This document shows, piece by piece, positions 58,108 to 64,000 of a stretch of DNA of 64,000 bases. The DNA comes from Ixodes scapularis (taxonomy: Eukaryota > Arthropoda > Arachnida > Ixodida > Ixodidae), in NCBI RefSeq assembly GCF_016920785.2, contig NW_024609846.1:79245816-79309815 (forward strand), given 5' to 3'. The position numbers and the translations under genes were made by a program. A model generated the notes under the pieces. That model was not told the DNA's origin and did no database searches. It worked only from the letters and a program-made list of their open reading frames with translations. Position 1 is the stretch's first letter; each line of letters opens with the position of its first letter.

Positions 58108-58801
58108 GTAAGCTGCCTTCATTCTCTTTTGCCTAGAGCTTAAGGCAGGCTCACACACAAGCTCACAGTGTTTGTGTGTGTTCAAGTGCGTCGCATATCC
58201 TTGCGACTGCCTACATTGAAAGAACAACACTGGCCCGCTGGCTTCGTTTATTGGGTAGCCCCAAAACTCTTCCCCTCTCTGTAGAACTAGACTGAATGCT
58301 TTGCAGTATTTGTGAGATCATATCTACTCACTGTCTATGAAAAATGCATTCGCTTATGACATTGTTTTGAAATATTTCGAGCCCACGGTAAAAAAAATTA
58401 TGCCTAAAAAATGGTAAAAATATAGTGAAACGAAGGTGGGAAGACCTCCAGGACTACCTGATAGACTGTGCCAGCATGTTCTCTCATATGTGGTCACGAA
58501 AAAACTCTACACTCGAGCGCATTCAGGCATAAATGTGTGATCTAGACTTTAGGTGTGCACCATTCTTCTCTCCTTGAAGCTTAGCTGGGTTTGAACCAGG
58601 GTTTGAACCAGGGTTTAAAAGCTCATTTTACAAACTCTAGCATCAGCAAAGCAGAATTGTTTCCCAGTCTCCCCAGCTGTGAGGGTAGAGAAGGGAGAAA
58701 CTGACAGGAGGGCACACGGCCCTTTGTGCTCATTTGGGCAGGGATCAAGCGCTTCCGATAGGGTGAGGAGGAGGACGTGAGGGAAAGTTAAAAGTGTGAA
58801 C

Positions 58802-59488
58802 TACCGTTTTTACTCGTATAATGAACGCACTCCCCAAAACATGCATCATTATTTTGACTTTTTTTCTTTTTCTCGCATAACGAACACACTTTTAGTTTTA
58901 GGCTCTGCGAATCTTGAAGCCAATTTTAGTTTGCCGACGAGCGGCCAGGCCGAGCCAAGCCAAGCCAAGCCGCTCTCGTAATGGCTGCAATTGCGTGGTT
59001 GCAGGAGTGATCAACTGTGAAACCGAGCAGCGCTCACAAGGGATTGCCCAGCCTCAAACGCGCTCTGTCCACCGGATGCATTGATGTCAACAGACACGCC
59101 GTCGTCTGTGATCCGCTTTCGGACAGCTATATTGTGAAAATGGTTAGGCCTAAGAACGGTCGCATCGCTCTTTGTGCCCAGTGAGCTTTGTAGGGCGCTT
59201 TTGCTTCGACAAAAGGCACGCCAAAAGCGTCCTAAAAAGGTTTGCAATTTATAGAGCGTGGTTACGGTGGCGCACCCCAGACCAGCCATGGGTCCGCCTC
59301 TTTCAGTGGAGACGTGCCACATTATCCTGCCATGTCATATCATATTGGCACCTCAAATTACATTTGTACGAACTGTGTAAATGCAACAATTTTACTCCGC
59401 ATAATAAACGCCCCCCCCCCCCCCCCCCCCCAACTGTGTGTCAATTCTTTGGGAAAAAAGTGTGTTCATTATGTGAGTAAATATGGTA
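58802..59488. mobile_element. TIR element with TACCGTTTTTACTC termini, 687 bp
   Basis: The left end, TACCGTTTTTACTCGTATAA then TGAACGCAC, is inverted at the right as TACCATATTTACTCACATAA then TGAACACAC. A further internal copy (GCATAATAAACGC) precedes a 21-C tract (59411-59431). A target duplication is not evident, so the superfamily is left open. It lies in ATPase intron 9. Confidence 0.65.
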
Positions 59489-60031
59489 TATGTTTGCCTT
59501 TTACTCTGCTAAGCACATTTGAAATAGCCAACTGCATATGATATTGTGGTTGCATTTGTGATCTGTCCAACTCTAATGTTGTGTTTCTCTACATGCTTCA
59601 CATTTAGTTGCCAAGAAGCAAGTGTGAAAGTGAACACACTCTAACGTTGAGTGAGCACTTGAAAGGCCCCTTAAAAGAAAATTGACTGCACCTCCACGTG
59701 GTGAATGATGTTGATTGGGGCGAAGCTCTGGTGGTGCTTGTCTGCGTAGACGCTGAACCGCAGCATGCCGAGCCTTTCGTTCGTTTTCATTCATGTCAGA
59801 AAGAGAATCTGTGGTATGGAACGTGTTTATATACGCGTTTGAGCATTTTACCGCAGCGCCCTCTCGTCTATAAACGTTAAGCCAATGCATGCAAAGTTTA
59901 TTGCGGTTGTATACGCATTTGACCGCAGCGCCCTCTTCTGTACAAACGTTGAGCGGCTAGATGCAACGTTTCATCCAAGACATCCCCGGCTCTTGAGTTA
60001 CTACCACATCTCAGAGCCCCCTACTCGTCTT

Positions 60032-60113
60032 GCAGTCGTGGCCGAGTGGTTAAGGCGATGGACTAGAAATCCATTGGTGTATCCCCACACAGGTTCAAAT
60101 CCTGTCGACTGTG
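60032..60113 (+). tRNA. tRNA-Ser (anticodon AGA)
   Basis: The 82-nt sequence folds as a class II tRNA. The acceptor stem is GCAGTCG with CGACTGT (one G-U pair), the anticodon stem ATGGA with TCCAT, the anticodon loop CTAGAAA (AGA, decoding UCU), the T stem ACAGG with CCTGT and the T loop TTCAAAT. The variable arm is long but its stem is weakened (TGG/CCA plus one mismatch). A box TGGCCGAGTGG and B box GGTTCAAATCC are intact. A T-run starting at 60117 would terminate Pol III. From what I know of canonical eukaryotic tRNA-Ser, several differences are G-to-A or C-to-T, so it may be a slightly decayed copy. It lies sense in intron 9 of the ATPase gene. Confidence 0.87.
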
Positions 60114-60116
60114 CAA

Positions 60117-60130
60117 CTTTTTTTTTTTTT
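60117..60130 (+). terminator. Pol III T-run terminator of tRNA-Ser
   Basis: A run of about 14 T begins four bases after the tRNA discriminator base, as expected for Pol III termination. A second, longer T-run follows at about 60137-60156. Confidence 0.7.
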
Positions 60131-60239
60131 AATCTTTTTTTTTTTTTTTTTTTTTTATACGAGCACGTGAGCTCACGAGCACCAGCAAAATTGATGTGAG
60201 CACGGATGCTGGACGGACAAGGCTAAACAGGAGCTTCAC

Positions 60240-60645
60240 CTCTAAAAGAAAAAGAAGTTTATTTTATACAGTTTGGTTGGGACGCACATGTCAAGAAATA
60301 TATTTTATGTTAAGAAAGTTTTTTTAGGGCAATATTGACGGTGACATTTATTTGAAATTCTGCGCGCAATGTTCATGACGTCATAGGTCATTCTAGAATG
60401 ACCATCTCGGTCGTTCACCCTTTCCACCTCAACGTGAAGACAAAGCCGACCCACCCCTCCTCTACACGCCCGAAATTCCGAGAGAGAAAACAAGTGGAAA
60501 GGAGGTGACTACCGATGAAATCGCTTCTTGCGCCATCAGTATTGCTCTAAAAAATTTTTTTTCCATGTACAATTAATTTTTTGTTACGTGTGTCCCAACC
60601 AGACTTTTAAAAAGACATTTTTTTATCTCACAGGCCCTTTAAAAT
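60240..60645. mobile_element. Possible MITE next to tRNA-Ser
   Basis: GTTTGGTTGGGACGCACATG at 60272 is mirrored by the inverse of GTCTGGTTGGGACACACGTA at about 60585-60605, with weaker similarity outward. The ends and target site are unclear. A CRE palindrome is at 60376-60383. Confidence 0.45.
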
Positions 60646-60750
60646 ATATGCATCTACATTAAAAGTGAAACTTAATGAAAGAGCACAGTTAGAGTGTGAC
60701 ATTATAAGCACGAACAAACGACCACGAATTTCTGACGTCTTGTGTCTTAA

Positions 60751-61567
60751 AGGGCAACTCCGCTCGATTTCGGAAATTTTGAGATAGTGGGTGATATAAA
60801 CGTGAAAAGTACTTCAAAACAACCCTAGACCGTTTGTCTCATTAAAAGCAAAATATTTTTCGCGTGATTTGTTATTTACCATAATCGCAAACCGAAACTG
60901 AAACTTCGGCACAGCCGGGCAACATTATCCTCAACGTCAGTTGCATACGCACCCACGTGGAATACAATGGGTCACGTGATCTACCAGCGGTAACCCAGAA
61001 CGGACGCGGATGCGAGGGGAAGGGCGAGGAGGGAGGAGGGAGGGCGGGCCTAAAGTCACTGGCGGCGGCGAACAGGCAACGCAAGCAGCGACGAAGCAGG
61101 CTATGTAGGCGGCAACCCAGGCGGTTATCAAATAGTATTTGCAGTTAGTCTGTTGGCATCAGTTGGCACGTATGTCAGCGAAACTCATCCCGTACAACTC
61201 TCTCTCCCTCTTTTTGTTTCTCTTGTTCATTTTTTTTTTCTTTGTCTGTCTCGCTTCTTTGCTTGCTCAGACGTGGAGCGCGTCCGTAGCGCCACCCTTG
61301 TAAGCTCTCCCTGAAAAAGAAAATACCAAGAAAAAAACTGCGTATGCAACAGACGTCAGCCACAACGGAAATACAACGTTGGCTGCGCCGCACGTCGCCC
61401 GCTAAATTAGCGGATTTTGGTGACTTCGCGCGTCTCAGTTTTTGTCCGCCGGTTTATAGATCTTTTAGGTGGTCTTACGTTATAATATTTGACATTCGGT
61501 CTCTCTAGATGATACTAAAGAGAGTCGCAGTGTTTGCTAACAACCGAGAATGAAGCGGAGTTTCCCT
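60751..61567. mobile_element. TTAA-type element with AGGGCAACTCCGC termini, 817 bp
   Basis: The left end is AGGGCAACTCCGCTCGATTT. The right end is the inverse of AGGGAAACTCCGCTTCATTC. The flanks are TTAA and TTAT, a TTAA duplication with one change. The interior is CpG-rich to 61100 with no recognised ORF. It lies in intron 9. Confidence 0.65.
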
Positions 61568-61900
61568 TTATGACTACTAATATGGTGGAAAGGGCTCATT
61601 CGGGCCTCCATCTACGCACTAGCATCTGATGATCGTCAACAACCCATTTGATTAAAATCTAGAAATTTATCAATGTCATGTTTGTGCTGACTGTGCTGTG
61701 AAGTGTACCTGTGCATAGACATTGGAAAATTTGAGCCCTCGTGCATACAGAGACTCTCGGTTCATGAGTTGGTTCAGACATTTCAGCAGGTTTGCAGGCT
61801 GGACGCAGGTAACCAGACATGGAACATTTGTGCTGACTGCATCACTCTGCATGTGAGCTGCGTCTCTGAGCTTTCTTTTCACGTTTCCCAACTGAACCAG

Positions 61901-62046
61901 GATTCCTGACGGCCAAGGGAGAGCTGGTGCGCTCCATCATGTTCCCCAAGCCCGTGGATTTCAAGTTTAACCGTCACATCAAGAACTTCCTTCTCTTTCT
62001 GGCCTCTCTGGCAAGCATCGGGGTCATCTACACGGTTGTCCTCAAG
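61901..62046 (+). CDS. ATP13A3: ATP13A-like coding exon 10 (M3)
   Basis: This exon enters in phase 1, completing RTG then FLTAKGELVRSIMFPKPVDF, and ends with an M3 helix (NFLLFLASLASIGVIYTVVL-K) at donor GTAGGA, phase 0. 'GF.T.KG.LVRSI..PKP.DFKF.RD' is a conserved P5B sequence at the actuator/M3 boundary. The acceptor is AACCAG with a moderate pyrimidine tract. Confidence 0.95.
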
Positions 62047-62219
62047 GTAGGACCTGAGTTCTGACCTTAAATTGTGCCGACAGGGTGTCAATTACAAAAT
62101 ATTTGGCAGTTTCTTTAATGAACATACATTTTCAAAGAGTGTGTATTAATATCCATCGCACCAATCATCTCCGATAATATTGCCAATCTTGTTTGATGGT
62201 AGTTGTGTGCAAAAAGTGC

Positions 62220-62895
62220 ATTTTTAGTTCAAATCGAATACTAGTGGTTTCGGCCAAATATTTTTAATCAAATATTGAATAGTTTCTCTACTTGGGATAG
62301 CAAGTAAATGACACATTTGACATAAAACTGAACCTATAGACATGTCCAGCTGTGCCTAATCAGGAGGAATGTATATATGCAAATATCCTCTCTTAAATCT
62401 CAAACTTGAGAAAAGAGAAAAAAAAAAAGACATTCATGAATGATGAATGCAAGTTGTCAGCAAATCTCAGCCTAACATACTATTCTCTCGTGTAATAGTC
62501 AGTTTAACTTTGGAAGTTTTAGCGTAGTGTAGATATCAACATCCACAAAGTGTGTGTCTTTTTTTCAATACACCAGCTGCATGCGTGCCATCCCGCTTTG
62601 AAAGTGTGCTTTCCTCTTAACCACGCAACTGCAGTATTTGTACTTTTCACAGCATCTATCGCGGCAGGCTAGCCCCATTGAGCATGCTTCTTGTCGAGCA
62701 CAGGTGCACAGCAGAGAAGCAACCCCTGCGGCGCTCACCTCCACGCGTGTTGCTTCTCTGCAGTGCACCCGCGCTCTGTAGAAGCGTGTGCAGCGGGGTT
62801 AACCCACCGTGATCAACCTTTAGGAAAATATGAATATCGCAGTTCATCTCGAACGAATATCGAATAGCATATTAATCGAAACTACAATTGGAATG
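62220..62895. repeat. Possible inverted-repeat element in intron 10
   Basis: AATCGAATACTAG and AAATATTGAATAG-type sequences at the left are loosely mirrored by ATCGAATAGCATATTAATCG at the right. The match is weak and the borders are uncertain. Confidence 0.3.
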
Positions 62896-63009
62896 TCTGC
62901 ACAATCGTATTCGAGATCCCATACAACCTCAAAGTAAACATTAGGGAAAACTATACTCTAATCATTTTTGCGCTGTTTATAGTCTAACAGATCACAAACA
63001 TGAGATGAC

Positions 63010-63678
63010 ATTCTCGTACCAAAAATTCCACGGCGAGTGAGACATTTTACGTGCCCAGAACCCAGTGGGACAACTGAAGGACCTCTCCGCCAATCTCATC
63101 CTCTTGGTGACTGTAGCAGTGCTCTAGTCACCGACGACAGAGTGAGAACAACGAGGCGCGTCTTTCGAACGCCCAGCCTCTAGCGTACGCTCGATGCCTT
63201 CTATTGTGCTTTCGCTGCCTTTCACCATGCTTTCGCAGCACGTGTGCGCTCGAGGTGCACGAGACGCCGAAGCATTATTGAAGATGGAAAGCTCGTGCTG
63301 GAAGTAGGAGAGGTGAAACTCCTCCCTGCCGTTTTCCACCTCACGAGTGACTATCGGCGACGAGGCGTTTTACGGTTGCCATCTGCAACGTCGCGACCAG
63401 GATTATCAATTGCCAGCGACAATTTCAACGGCACGCATAAAAAGCACTCGGGAGACTCGAAGTCGTCGCTTCTTCATACCGACATTGTCAAAGTTCGCAG
63501 TTTCACAATCTTTTCATCTCCGTCAATAAATCTAGAATTCGTCACACTCGAGACGTCGTACGCGAATTTTTCGATAGTCTTGGAAGTCCAACCACTACAA
63601 CGCTTTTGGCGGTGCACGGCACCAATTGCGAGAATGCCGAGTGTGACTGACCGACTCTCTGGGGCCTCGTGCGTGCAG
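63010..63678. other. End of intron 10, CpG-richer
   Basis: A frame from 63244 stays open into exon 11, but the part before 63679 shows no P5B similarity and a proper acceptor separates it. I read it as intron. Confidence 0.5.
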
Positions 63679-63941
63679 ATGATGCGGGGAGTGGCGGCGG
63701 GCTCTATCATAGTGCGCAGCCTGGACGTGGTGACCATCGTGATCCCTCCCGCGCTGCCGGCGGCCATGACGATGGGCATTGTGTTTGCCCAGTCACGGCT
63801 GCGCAGCGCCCTGGTGTACTGCATCTCTCCACGGTCCATCAACATCTCGGGCTGCATCAACTGCTTCTGCTTCGACAAGACAGGCACCCTGACCGAGGAG
63901 GGGCTCGACCTCTGGGGGGTCGTGCCCGCCAGCGGGGGAAA
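63679..63941 (+). CDS. ATP13A3: ATP13A-like coding exon 11 (M4 and phosphorylation site)
   Basis: This 263-nt exon starts MMRGVAAGSIIVRSLDVVTI and contains M4 with IPPALPAAMT, then FAQSRLRSALVYCISP, INISGCINCFCFDKTGTLTE and EGLDLWGVVP. PPALPA in M4 lines the substrate site of P5B pumps. The D of DKTGTLT is the residue that becomes phosphorylated. The exon leaves in phase 2 at donor GTGAGT. The frame is open upstream into the intron, but GCGTGCAG at 63678 is a proper acceptor and joins exon 10 in phase 0. The rest of the gene is off the window. Confidence 0.97.
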
Positions 63942-64000
63942 GTGAGTAGGCCCCCTCCTCCTGCTTCCAACCCACACCTCCTAAATAACAAGGCGGTAGT

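Larger units (their letters stand above)
38264..63941 (+). other. ATP13A3: Gene span: P5B-type ATPase (ATP13A2/3-like), 5' and middle part
   Basis: The gene is a multi-exon P5B ATPase on the + strand that continues past the right edge. Eleven coding exons with GT-AG borders chain with compatible phases, except across one missing exon in intron 5. Family knowledge: P5B pumps are endosomal/lysosomal membrane proteins of about 1,150-1,250 residues, and vertebrate ATP13A2 and ATP13A3 move polyamines. The order seen is an N-terminal membrane hairpin, M1-M2, an actuator domain with TGES, M3, M4 with PPALPA, and the start of the P domain with DKTGTLT. PPALPA marks P5B rather than P5A. Invertebrate members cannot be assigned to one vertebrate paralogue by eye, so the symbol means 'ATP13A2/3 group'. 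Known CDS is about 1.35 kb, roughly the first 40% of the protein. Confidence 0.93.

Noticed and set aside
63244..63678. Frame-continuous upstream extension of ATPase exon 11
   Set aside because: No similarity to P5B proteins, and the acceptor at 63678 joins exon 10 in the right phase with K-MMRG, as the family requires.

Overview
This is eukaryotic genomic DNA, most likely from a tick or a related chelicerate. The evidence is GT-AG introns, dense interspersed repeats (Penelope-like, LINE and Ty3/gypsy remnants plus many terminal-inverted-repeat elements), long homopolymer tracts and long introns. The species is an inference; no sequence feature names it.

The only protein-coding gene I can support is a P5B-type ATPase (ATP13A2/ATP13A3-like polyamine/cation pump) on the + strand, from about 38.2 kb to beyond the right edge. 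Eleven coding exons are visible: 38264-38311, 46312-46479, 48126-48184, 48571-48661, 49289-49458, 53683-53817, 54308-54374, 57310-57441, 57931-58107, 61901-62046 and 63679-63941. They run from the N-terminal membrane hairpin through M1-M2, the actuator domain (TGES, split by an intron), M3, M4 (PPALPA) and the phosphorylation loop (DKTGTLT). The rest of the P and N domains and the C-terminal membrane domain lie outside. One short exon expected between 49458 and 53683 was not found. Intron 1 (8 kb) holds a decayed duplicate of coding exon 1 and a long inverted repeat. Intron 9 holds a tRNA-Ser(AGA) gene.

From 1 to about 37.6 kb the window is repeat-dominated with no confidently coding gene. 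Recognisable elements are a TA-flanked element with a nested MITE (3243-4510), a LINE 3' end (6370-7204), a Penelope-like element (9830-11985, minus) broken by a TTAA-flanked MITE and a palindrome, a foldback element (12064-12883), TA-flanked MITEs (16756-17460 and 18797-18926), a second Penelope-like 3' end (22186-22445), tandem duplications (23.7-24.1 kb and 25.2-25.7 kb), a Ty3/gypsy remnant (25.9-27.7 kb, minus), a second foldback element (32397-33888) and a PIF/Harbinger-like element with AGCGCT arrays (35657-36702). A CpG-rich stretch ending in a possible first coding exon lies at 8.9-9.43 kb.

The most interesting structures are two sequence-unrelated foldback elements built the same way (tandem short repeats as inverted termini, 9-bp target duplications, one with its empty paralogous site still present), a strong excess of the CRE palindrome TGACGTCA (12 copies, about one expected) that largely sits in repeats, and the exon-1 duplication with the large inverted repeat in the ATPase intron. 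I saw no CRISPR array, prokaryotic operon or clearly new enzymatic system.
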